Positions 1-9,800 of a stretch of 64,000 nucleotides of DNA are shown here, piece after piece. Source of the stretch: Brevibacillus_H sp041920465 (GTDB taxonomy: Bacteria > Bacillota > Bacilli > Brevibacillales > Brevibacillaceae); the NCBI GenBank assembly GCA_041920465.1, contig JBHGXW010000020.1, positions 124,001 through 188,000 on the forward strand. The letters run 5' to 3'. The translations under genes and the position numbers were made by a program. Positions within the stretch are counted from its first letter, which is position 1. The number at the start of each line of letters is the position of its first letter. Below the pieces are notes generated by a model. It was given only the letters and a program-made list of their open reading frames with translations, had not been told where the DNA came from and ran no database searches.

Positions 1-1897
1 GAGGGATGTCGAGCCAGTATCGTTTTCGTTCGAACGGATAGGTAGGGATATTGATCCTCCTTCGATTTTCTCCCTGATACAAGAGACTCCAATCTATGTC
101 GGCTCCCTTTTCGTAGAGTTCACATAGTTGAAAGAGGATGCTTTCTTCTTGTTTACCGCTCGCCAGGAATTCTTCAATGAAACGGTTGGCTGCTTTTTTC
201 CATTCCCGTTTTTCTTGCTCATGCACACTTCCTGCTGGTTGAAGATCAAAAGCGGAGTTGTGTGCCTGGACCAGTTTCTGCTCCAGTTCGTTTTTATGTC
301 TAGCCGTAATCGAAATTCGGTACTCACAATGTCTTCGTCCTGTATTCGCGGTATAACAAACATCTGCCAAGGCATATTCTTGATTTTTCCGTGTAAAATC
401 CACATATTTGCCAATCAGTTCACGCAGAGTTTCTCTATTTTTTGCCGAGAGGGTTAATACCTGCAGCCTCTCCTCAGCCTGCACTTCCTGCGGGATTACA
501 GGAGCTTCTTCCAACACGACGTGACAGTTGGTTCCACTAAAGCCAAAGGAACTGACCCCTGCTCTTCTCGGAGTTTCTCCCTTCTCCCATTCCGTCAACG
601 AATCGTTGAGATACACAGGAGAATTGGCAAAGTTGATATAGGGATTGGGAACATCAAAATGGAGGCTTGGCGGAAGCAAACCGTGCCGCATGGACAGAAT
701 CACTTTTATTAAGGACGCAATCCCTGACGCGCCCACCGTATGGCCGATATTGGTCTTAACCGACCCGATCCCGCAAAATTGCTTTTTGTCCGTATATCGG
801 GCAAATGCTTGGGTAATTCCTTTGATTTCGATTGGATCACCCAAAATGGTGCCGGTCCCATGTGTCTCAATGTAAGAGACCGTTTCTGGAGAAATCCCGG
901 CTTCTTCCCATGCCTTGACGAGCAACTCTTCCTGGGCGGCAGGGTTGGGAGCCGTAATGCCGTTGGAGGTGCCATCGTTATTGATGGCACTTCCCTTGAT
1001 TACGGCATAAATGTTATCCCGATCCTTGATCGCTTGTTTCAAAGGTTTCAGCATGACGGAGGCAATTCCCTCGCCCCAGACTGTTCCCTCGGCATACTTG
1101 TCAAAAGCGCGGATGCTTACATTCTCCGACTCCAGTTCGTTCAGCATGCCGCCGATTTTGAGCGGAAACAAGAACAGATTGACTCCGCCCGCTATCGCCA
1201 TTTCGCACTCCTTGTTTTTCAATGCTTGGCAGGCCATGTGGACAGCCACAAGGCCGGACGAGCAAGCGGTATCCACTACCATGCTGGGGCCGCTAAGATT
1301 GAAAATATAGGAGGCGCGGCTTGCCAGAATCCCTGTCCATGAGCCTGTCATGGCAAGCAGGTCGGCATCCTTCATGATCCCTGCGTAGGAAGCTTTGTAT
1401 TTGTGGGTGTGGTCATTTCCTACATAAATCCCTGTATGAGTACCGTAGATCTTCTCTCCACCATATCCCGCGTCGTCAATTGCCTCATAGACGGTTTCCA
1501 GGAATAATCGTTGATAGGGCTCCATCAAAGTCGCTTCTCTTGGTGAAATTCGGAAAAAGGCGGCATCAAATTTATCAATTTCCTCCAAAAACCCCGCTTT
1601 CATATAGGGATCTTCGTCCGGTTCATGGAAAAGGCCAAAGAATGGCCCGATGTCTTTTCTCCTGTTGGCAGGAAACCTGCGAATATTGCAGCGGCCATTC
1701 TTTAGGTTATTCCAGTACGCTTCCGTGTTATCCGCTTCAGGAAAACGGCAGGACATCCCGATCACCGCAATGTCTTGGTTCGTCTTATCGTTCGTTTTGG
1801 ACAGTTCCTTTAAGATAAGAAGCGCCTTTTCCTTATCCATGTTTCCGTTTTTTACTTGTTCCAAGATATACCGATTGATCTCATATAGGTTTTCCAT
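1..1897 (-). CDS. Trans-AT polyketide synthase, KS module (3' part beyond left edge)
   Basis: About 632 residues are visible, reading open to base 1. After a short N-terminal helical segment (residues 1-40, probably a docking domain) comes a complete ketosynthase with Cys in VDTACSSG, His in THGTGT and His in KTNIGH, so it should condense. It ends in the post-KS linker (PTYPFERKRYW) that in AT-less PKSs precedes the next domain; no acyltransferase follows in the visible part. By analogy with the two upstream genes, DH, KR and ACP probably lie outside the window. The ATG at 1897 has a GGTGAT-type Shine-Dalgarno sequence, and the previous gene stops 16 nt upstream, so it is the distal visible gene of the operon. 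Seen: KS motifs. Known: KS without AT needs a trans-acting AT. Inferred: module content beyond the edge. Confidence 0.93.
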   Translation of the reverse strand, partial: MENLYEINRYILEQVKNGNMDKEKALLILKELSKTNDKTNQDIAVIGMSCRFPEADNTEAYWNNLKNGRCNIRRFPANRRKDIGPFFGLFHEPDEDPYMKAGFLEEIDKFDAAFFRISPREATLMEPYQRLFLETVYEAIDDAGYGGEKIYGTHTGIYVGNDHTHKYKASYAGIMKDADLLAMTGSWTGILASRASYIFNLSGPSMVVDTACSSGLVAVHMACQALKNKECEMAIAGGVNLFLFPLKIGGMLNELESENVSIRAFDKYAEGTVWGEGIASVMLKPLKQAIKDRDNIYAVIKGSAINNDGTSNGITAPNPAAQEELLVKAWEEAGISPETVSYIETHGTGTILGDPIEIKGITQAFARYTDKKQFCGIGSVKTNIGHTVGASGIASLIKVILSMRHGLLPPSLHFDVPNPYINFANSPVYLNDSLTEWEKGETPRRAGVSSFGFSGTNCHVVLEEAPVIPQEVQAEERLQVLTLSAKNRETLRELIGKYVDFTRKNQEYALADVCYTANTGRRHCEYRISITARHKNELEQKLVQAHNSAFDLQPAGSVHEQEKREWKKAANRFIEEFLASGKQEESILFQLCELYEKGADIDWSLLYQGENRRRINIPTYPFERKRYWLDIP

Positions 1898-1913
1898 CTG
1901 CACCAATCACCCT

Positions 1914-4900
1914 TTATTTGGAAAGGCTCTCTAAAGCACTTTCAATTGAAATCTCTCCGCTTTCGAGGCTGTTGAGGATGTCTGTAAGCTGGTCTTCGGA
2001 TAAATCTTTTGAACGCTTGCCGGCAAGCGATGCTTTCTTCTCTTTTTCCGCCTGTTTCTTGTCGATATACTCGGCCATCTGGATAACAGACGGGTAGGAG
2101 AAGATATCAGATATATCGACGATTCCCGGATACACTCCATCCACGGCTTTGAGCAGGTGGGTAGCCAGGATAGAGTCGCCTCCCATTGCATGAAAGTTCT
2201 CAAAGACGTCAATTTCGGCAATATCCAGCACTTGAGCCCAGATTTGTGCCAGTACATGTTCTGTTTCGGTGTATTCCTCGCCGCCTTTCCCTTTCACCAA
2301 AACCTGCACATGTTTCTTACCGGCTTTCTTGGAAGCTCCCTCGGTTTTTACTGTCCTCGCCTTTTGCTTGTCAACCATGATCCGGATCTGATCAGACAGC
2401 ACAAACGGCAATCTGCTTTCCGAAGCGAGGAAGCTGTAGTTTAGTTCACCAGGGACGACTTTGCCACGGCTGCTGTTCAGAATTTGCTCAAATGAGTCGA
2501 TCGCCCTGCTTGTCGCAATCGATTTGAAAAGCGCTACATCTCCTGTTGCCTGGTAGTCAACCGCCATGCCGGTTTCTTTCCAGGCCGGCCAGTTGATGGC
2601 GATCGTTTTCAAGCCCAGTCTATTTCTGTAAGCGGCAAACGAATCCAGATAGGAGTTGGCTGCAGTATAGTCTCCCTGTCCGACACCGCCGAAAAGAGAA
2701 GTGATACTGGAGAACATGACAAAAAAGTCCGGTTGATCCTCTCTGGTAAGCTGGTCAAGAATCCAGGTGCCTTTCACCTTTGGCTCTATGACGCTTCGGA
2801 ACGTGCTTTCCTCCTTGTGCATGATAAAGCCGTCACCAGCCAAACCGGCGCAGTGAACAACCCCGGAAATTCGGCCAAATCTGCTTCTGACGCTCTCAAG
2901 GGCGGCTTTAACCTCATCATATTGGCTCACATCGGCGCTGCAGCAAGTGATGTTAGCACCCTGGCGCTCCATTTCAAGGATCGCCTTGATCCGGTCAATC
3001 GCCTTCTGATCTGACCCTTTTTCCAAGATGCGGTCCCATTCTTCCCTTTCCGGAAGCTTGGAGCGATTCAAGAGCACCAGATTGGCTTTCCCCTTTGAAG
3101 CCAAATACTTCCCGATCTCCAGCCCTAATCCGCCGGTACCTCCCGTAATGACGTAGGTATTTCCTTCTTTCCATTCAATGGACTGGGCCGAATCATTGCC
3201 GATGTCCACTTTTCGGAGCTCCTCAACATAGCGGACGTTGTCCCGGTATGCTACAGCGTAAGATGGTCCGGTTACCATTGATTCCCGCAGAATCGTCTGT
3301 GCATCAGTCATGTGGTCGATGTCGATAAATTTGCAGGAAAGATTGGTATACTCTTGTTCCACCACTTTTCCAAGCCCCATCAACGCTGCATGATGCGGAT
3401 GAACAGCAAGCTGCCCTTCCATTACTTCGTTGGCGAAGGCAGAAACTATATGGATGCTGATTTGGCCCTTCACCTTTTTGCTGATAAGCGCTTTGACCAT
3501 ATGGAACAAGCTGCGCAAGCCTTTGCCCTGAGCTGATTCAAGCTGCTCCAGACTTCCGATTTCGTTAGCGGAATCAATACTGGCCAGATGGAAAATTTCC
3601 GTCACACCTTTTTCCCTGATCTCTTCCATAAGAGCTTCGTAATCTTCCAAACTGCTTCCCACCATATAGTGGTTGTGGCCGATTCTCTCAAAGCAATTGC
3701 CCACTTCCACTTCGATGCATGCTTTTTGGTGTTGCTTCAATTGCTCTAGTAAACGGTCTGCCAAACCTGTACGATCTTTGAACAAAAGGGCGGTTCCTTC
3801 CGACAATGCCGCTTGGTCAGCCGGAATTTCTTTTGGAACCCAGGCCAGTTCGTAGTAACTGCTGTTCTTGCCGGAAAGCTCTTTGAACTTCAACTCTGTC
3901 TGATGAACCTTCTTGATGGTGTAATCACTGATTTCTGCGATCCATTTTCCATCGGCGTCCATCATTGCTACATCGAACGTGATGGTTTCCTTATTGGCAG
4001 CATGGCCCGTTTTCCTTTTGACATAGGTATATAATTCTGCGGGCATTTTGTCGTAGATTCTAAAGCTTTTATAGGTGAACGGCAGATAAGTGCCGTCTCC
4101 ACTGCTCTGGCTGATTACATTGACCGCGTTATCCAACATGGCTGGATGATACAGATAATCTTGCAAATCATCCCAAAATTCTTCTGGCAATTCGAGCCGG
4201 ACAAAAACCTCATTCTCCCCTGCGTACATGTCGCGAAGATTTTGCCATCTCGGGCCGAACCCGAAGACTCCTTTAACAGAGTGCAAATCAATATTTTCCG
4301 AGACCTTTTTGTACTTGCTTGTCAGTTCCTCTATTTTCCAAGGTTCCTTGACAGTCTGCTCAATTTTAAATATTTTCCCTTCCGCATGTTTCACCCATAC
4401 GGTTTCCCCTTCCATGCCGGTCTCCTGCTTGCTTGCCACCAGGAACTCAATGTAGCCATCCTCTTTTGTAACCACTGTCTGGACTTTCTTTTTCTCATCT
4501 TCGCGAACAACCATGGGCGTGAAAAAGAGCACGTCTTTCAATTCGAGCTGATCGGAATGGTAGAAGCGTTTGCCTACTTCACGCGCCATCTCGATATAGG
4601 TGGTGCCTGGGATGACGCAATTGTCCAAAATTTTGTGATCTGTCAATACCCATTGCTGATCAATCGAAAACTCGGATTCATAGATTTGCTGATTAATCGA
4701 ATCGGCAAGCAGACGATGTACCAACGGATGTTGGTGACTCTCCTCATGACCGGTCACTCGGCAAGTCATCTTGGATTCTTTCGGTCCTGCCCAGAAGCGG
4801 ATTTTTTCCAGCGGGTAAACCGGAACATTAACCTTTCTCAGTTTCTTTCCTTGATAAAACTTATCCCAGTCAAGATCTGCGCCCTTGGCATACAAGTAGC

Positions 4901-6776
4901 AAATTTCCCGCAAGAGAGCGGCGTAGTCTTCCGGGGCGCTTCCAGGCAATTCGTCCAGTTTGCTTTCCAGTTCCCTGGTGAATTTCGACTTTTCTGACGC
5001 GGTGATTTCTCCGTATTCCCTTGCTGTTTTTCTTTCGGACACAATCTTGTGCTCCCCGTAGAATACACCGTCGATCCAACTATTTTTCATATCTGCTGTG
5101 GAAATTCGCTTTAGCTTGTTTTTCAATTCGTCCAGGTTGTGAAAGACAATTGCGATTCGGTGAAAATAGTGCCCTTTTCCGGTGTTTGCTGTATAACAAA
5201 TATGGGCAATATCCGATTCCTTCGCCTCTTCCACATATTCCTTATACCTTGCCACCAGATCATGAAGAACGTTCTCGCTTTTGGCAGAGAGCGCCAAAAC
5301 ATGTGGCCCCGCTTCACGAACAGCGGGCTCCTCCGTTATTTCCGGCGCTTCCTCAAGGACGACATGGCAGTTGGTCCCGCTAAATCCAAAAGAGCTTACT
5401 CCTGCGCGACGCGGCACTTCGCCTCGTTCCCAATGACTCAATTTGTCGTTCACATACAGCGGAGATTCCGAAAAGTTGACATAAGGATTCGGATTTTCAA
5501 AGTTGATCGTAGGTGGAACCTTTTTGTTCTTGAGCGACAAAACCACTTTCAATAGTGAAGCAATTCCGGATGCCGCTACCATATGCCCCATATTCGTTTT
5601 GAGCGAGCCGATTCCGCAGAATTGTTTTTTATCGGTATACCGTCTGAACGCATTGGTCAATCCCTTGATTTCAATAGGATCCCCAAGAACGGTTCCTGTT
5701 CCGTGGGCCTCAACATAGCTGATGGTTTCAGGATTTAATCTGGCTTCTTTCCATGCCCGCACAATCACTTCTTCCTGGGCGGATGCACTCGGAGCGGTGA
5801 TTCCGTTTGAGGCGCCGTCATTGTTGATGGCACTTCCGCGAATAACGGCATAAATATGGTCCTTATCTTCCAAAGCCTTGCTCAATGGTTTCAGCAGGAC
5901 TGCCCCTACCCCTTCACTCCAGATCGTGCCGCTTGCGTCTTTGTCAAATGTACGCACTTTGTCATCTGCCGCCTCCACCGAACTGAGGTCGAGCGGTCCT
6001 TTGATGTCTTTCATCATCCCCCACAGCGTGACATTGATGCCTCCCGCAATGGCCATGTCGCATTCACCATTTTTGATGGACTGGCAAGCCATATGGACAG
6101 AAACCAAGCCGGAAGAGCAGGCTGTGTCCACAACCATCGCCGGTCCCTGCAGGTTAAAAATGTAGGACAACCGGCTGGCCATGATTCCTTCCCAGGAGCC
6201 GGTCAAATGCATGGAATCCGGCTCCGTGATATAGCGGTAGGTTGGAATGTTGGTTGTATCACGCCCGACAAAGACGCCCGTTCTGCTTCCGGTGATCTTT
6301 TCTCCACCGTAGCCGGCATCGTCAATTGCTTCATACGCTGTTTCCAAAAAGATCCGCTGCAGCGGGTCCATAAATTTTGCCTCTCTGGGCGGAATTCCAA
6401 AAAAGGGCGCGTCAAATTTATCAATCTGATTCAAAAAACCGCCTTTGGTATACAAATCTGCCGGGTCTTCATACTCAGGCAAAATCTCACCCGTTAAAAA
6501 TTCAATGTAACAAAGCTTGGACAAGATATGATCGGAGTCTTTTCTTCTGTGTTCCGGAAACTCTCCGATGCAGTTTACCCCGTTTTCCAACCGGTCCCAA
6601 AACTCCTTGAGATTGTCGCATGTGGGAAAACGGCCCGCCATCCCGATAATGGCAATACTCTCGGAAGCTCTCTCAGATTGACTCTTTTGCAGTTCCCGCA
6701 ACATGCTCTCGGCCTCATCCTGCGAGAGATTATTCTGTGAAATCTGTTTAAAGATATAGTTCTTTACAAGAGACAT
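1914..6776 (-). CDS. Trans-AT polyketide synthase, single module KS-DH-KR-ACP
   Basis: This 1620-residue protein extends and processes a polyketide chain by one unit. Order: N-terminal docking-like helices (1-38); KS (about 40-475; Cys220 in VDTACSSG, His358 in AHGTGT, His398); post-KS linker (480-665); DH (680-960; His714 in an HxxxDxxxxP motif where Gly is usual, and Asp882 in DNAVN where the final residue is usually Gln/His); KR (980-1450; NADPH loop TGGTGGLG near 1212, Tyr in GDYTAANSYLD); ACP (about 1495-1575; Ser1535 in GGDS); C-terminal helical tail. There is no AT domain, so malonyl loading must come from the separate AT at 11743-13026. ATG at 6776 follows GGAGG by 9 nt. KS, KR and ACP should be active; DH activity is uncertain because of the two altered motif positions. 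Confidence 0.95.
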   Translation of the reverse strand: MSLVKNYIFKQISQNNLSQDEAESMLRELQKSQSERASESIAIIGMAGRFPTCDNLKEFWDRLENGVNCIGEFPEHRRKDSDHILSKLCYIEFLTGEILPEYEDPADLYTKGGFLNQIDKFDAPFFGIPPREAKFMDPLQRIFLETAYEAIDDAGYGGEKITGSRTGVFVGRDTTNIPTYRYITEPDSMHLTGSWEGIMASRLSYIFNLQGPAMVVDTACSSGLVSVHMACQSIKNGECDMAIAGGINVTLWGMMKDIKGPLDLSSVEAADDKVRTFDKDASGTIWSEGVGAVLLKPLSKALEDKDHIYAVIRGSAINNDGASNGITAPSASAQEEVIVRAWKEARLNPETISYVEAHGTGTVLGDPIEIKGLTNAFRRYTDKKQFCGIGSLKTNMGHMVAASGIASLLKVVLSLKNKKVPPTINFENPNPYVNFSESPLYVNDKLSHWERGEVPRRAGVSSFGFSGTNCHVVLEEAPEITEEPAVREAGPHVLALSAKSENVLHDLVARYKEYVEEAKESDIAHICYTANTGKGHYFHRIAIVFHNLDELKNKLKRISTADMKNSWIDGVFYGEHKIVSERKTAREYGEITASEKSKFTRELESKLDELPGSAPEDYAALLREICYLYAKGADLDWDKFYQGKKLRKVNVPVYPLEKIRFWAGPKESKMTCRVTGHEESHQHPLVHRLLADSINQQIYESEFSIDQQWVLTDHKILDNCVIPGTTYIEMAREVGKRFYHSDQLELKDVLFFTPMVVREDEKKKVQTVVTKEDGYIEFLVASKQETGMEGETVWVKHAEGKIFKIEQTVKEPWKIEELTSKYKKVSENIDLHSVKGVFGFGPRWQNLRDMYAGENEVFVRLELPEEFWDDLQDYLYHPAMLDNAVNVISQSSGDGTYLPFTYKSFRIYDKMPAELYTYVKRKTGHAANKETITFDVAMMDADGKWIAEISDYTIKKVHQTELKFKELSGKNSSYYELAWVPKEIPADQAALSEGTALLFKDRTGLADRLLEQLKQHQKACIEVEVGNCFERIGHNHYMVGSSLEDYEALMEEIREKGVTEIFHLASIDSANEIGSLEQLESAQGKGLRSLFHMVKALISKKVKGQISIHIVSAFANEVMEGQLAVHPHHAALMGLGKVVEQEYTNLSCKFIDIDHMTDAQTILRESMVTGPSYAVAYRDNVRYVEELRKVDIGNDSAQSIEWKEGNTYVITGGTGGLGLEIGKYLASKGKANLVLLNRSKLPEREEWDRILEKGSDQKAIDRIKAILEMERQGANITCCSADVSQYDEVKAALESVRSRFGRISGVVHCAGLAGDGFIMHKEESTFRSVIEPKVKGTWILDQLTREDQPDFFVMFSSITSLFGGVGQGDYTAANSYLDSFAAYRNRLGLKTIAINWPAWKETGMAVDYQATGDVALFKSIATSRAIDSFEQILNSSRGKVVPGELNYSFLASESRLPFVLSDQIRIMVDKQKARTVKTEGASKKAGKKHVQVLVKGKGGEEYTETEHVLAQIWAQVLDIAEIDVFENFHAMGGDSILATHLLKAVDGVYPGIVDISDIFSYPSVIQMAEYIDKKQAEKEKKASLAGKRSKDLSEDQLTDILNSLESGEISIESALESLSK

Positions 6777-6809
6777 AAATCTTCAACCTCCAGTGGATTG
6801 TTTGGCCTG

Positions 6810-9800
6810 CTATAACCACACTTCTGTTTCTTCCAACTGTTTCATCAAACGGTCTGCTTCTTCGGGAGTAATCTCGTTTTTGGCAAGCATGGCTACGATG
6901 TCGCTCATTGTGTACCGATCATGTGAAAGCTGTTCTTTTTGCTTCTTCTGTCCAGTCCTCTCTTTGATGTAGGCAGACAGATCGTATACAGTCGGGTAAG
7001 TAAAAATATCGGTGATGTCGACCGTGTTGGGAAAAGCGGCTTCAATCTCCTTCAAGAGACCCGCTGCCAATAGCGAATCGCCGCCTAGATTGTAAAAGCT
7101 GTCATAAATATCAATGGTGTGAAGCCCCAACATCTTGGCCCAGATTTTCGCCATTTTCCGTTCGATTTCGCTTAGGTCAGATTCGCCTTTTCCCGTAATC
7201 GAAATTCCGTTCGTGCCGGATGTTGTACGCGTCTCCTGATTCCCTGACTGCGGCCTCTGGCTTATTTCTCCTCGGAAATCGCGATCTACCTGGAAGACAT
7301 AACGCTTTGCAAGTAGATTCGTCTGCTCATCCTGAAGCCCGCCTACAATCACGCGATGGAGCTGGCTGTTCAAAACCTGACGGAAAGCATCGAGAGCTTG
7401 CCTGTTGGAAATTGCCCGAAACGGACTTTTGCTCCAATCGGCATGGTGTTCTACCGCCATCCCCACTTCCTTCCACGCAGTCCAGTTGATGGAGATCACT
7501 TTTTTGCCGAGCAGAAAGCTCTGGTCTGCAAAAGCATCAAGGTAATGGTTAGCGGCTGAATAGTCACCTTGACCGGCTACTCCGACAACCGCATTTACAG
7601 AAGAGAAGAGAACGAGAAAGTCCAAATCGTCCGTTTGGGTCAATTGGTCGATTACCCATGTCCCTTTGATTTTGGGATCAATGACACGGCGGAATTTGGG
7701 CTCATCTTTTCTAAACAAAAACCCCTCTCCCGCAATCCCTGCGCAGTGGATAATCCCGTTGATTTTTCCGTGTTTCGCCCGCAACTCATCCAAAACTGGC
7801 TTCATTTCATCCAAACGGCTGACGTCAGCACCATACCATTCCACTTGGGCTCCCAGCGCTTCCATCTGCCGAATCGCCTCAATTTTTGCCTTTAACTTGT
7901 CATTTTCTACAAGCGGCCAATCCTTTCGCTCCGGCAGAGGATTACGGCTGAGAAGCGCCAGCTTGACCTTGCCCAAAGATGCCAGATGCTTCCCGATTTC
8001 CAATCCAAGCGCACCCAATCCCCCGGTAATGAGATAAACCCCATCTTCTTTGATAGATAGTTCTTCTCTTGGAGACATTTCATTTTTTCGCTCAGCCAAT
8101 TTGGCCTGTCTAAACGCTTCCACATACCTTTTATTCTCGCGATAGGCCGCAAGAAACGAAGGAGCAGCCGCCATGCCTGTCGAGTCTGTCAAGTCTGTCA
8201 AGTCTAGCGATAGTTCTCTCAAAAGGGTTTCCGCCTGAATCGTTTCGTCAACATCAATCGCCCGGCAGCGGATATGGGCATATTCCTGACCAATGGTGGA
8301 GCCAAGCCCGATCATGGCAGCGTGGAGAGGCTTGATCGTCGTTTCCTTTCCCGTGACCAGTTTGGCCCATTGGGTAATCAAGACGAGATCTGTATTCCCA
8401 GGAAGCTTTTGGTTCACCATTGCTTTGGTCAAATAAAAAAGGCTTAATAGGCCTCTGTCTGCTGATTCCTCAAACTCTATTGTTTCCTCTATCTCTGCTG
8501 CGCTTCTTTCCGCCCCTGTTTCATCGAGAGCGAACATATGAATGATTTGCGAAAAACCATTACCGCCTGCTTCCCTGATCAATCTGTCAAAGTCTTCCTG
8601 ACGATTGGCAATGGCGTATGAGTGGCTGTCCAGCTTTTGGAATTCCTCCCCCTGCACAACTTCGACAACCTGATTTCCCCGTTCTCTTAGCATGCCGATA
8701 AGCGATTGCGAAAGTGCTTTCTCTCCTTTTAATACCAAGATCCTGCCGCGTTCTGTCTTCTGAGAGTAAGAGTCCAGTTCTTGAGGGAACCATACCACTT
8801 CATGAAAGAGGTGTTGATCCGATGGTTCTCTCCCCCGCAGCTCTTCCATCCTCACACGTTTGATGACATAATCCTCCACTTCCGCAAATACGGCTCCTGT
8901 CTCATCAAGCAGGATAATATCGAAGACTGCGGTTTCTTCGCTTTGCTTATGATAGTCCTTCCGTCGTATGTAACTGTAAAATGTCTCAGGTGTCGGGCCG
9001 GATAGGAGCAGCCGCTTATAGGAAAACGGAAGGTACAACCCGTTCCCGACGCTCAGATTGGCAGCATTGACGGCACAATCCATCAGGGCCGGATGCAACT
9101 GGTATTCACGCAAGTCTGACCAATATTCCTCTTGTAGTTCGAGCAAGATCAGATGTTCCGTATCCGTTCGGCAAATCTGTTTGAAGTTATCCCAACGCGG
9201 TCCCACCTTTACCTTCCGAACCATCTCGGGGGTGTATTGGATCTGGTCAGCTTGTGCGAATTTCCTTTTTAACTCTGCGATCTCCAGTCTGCCAAAGCCG
9301 GTCTTTGTTCCAGAGGAAACAAGGCCCTCGACGTGAACGATCCATTGTTCCGAGTCTCGTTCTTTGCTGGTTACCACAAACTCCGTCTCATCATCAGACC
9401 TTTTCAAAATGATGTGGACTTCTCTTTCCTCCCCTTCGGACAACATGAGCGGGGAGAGAAACATGATCTTCTTTAGCTCGATCACCTGATCAGGACTGTT
9501 TGACACGATCGCCCGAATCATCTCTATGTAGGCAGTACCGGGAAGAACATATTGGTCGGTAACCTTATGCTCGCGTAACGCCCATTGCTTGTCATTAATC
9601 GAAAAATGAGTGGAATAAATTTCGATATCCTTGGACTTTGCCAGGCAGACATCAACAAGCGGATGGCCAAACGAGCGATTCAAGCCGATTCTGTCCAGGG
9701 GGTTTGCAGACTCCTGGCCAACCCAGCATCTGTTTTTGGCAAACGGATAGACCGGCAGGCTTATCTTTTGGCGTGATTGCCTTTTATAAAGAAGCTCCCA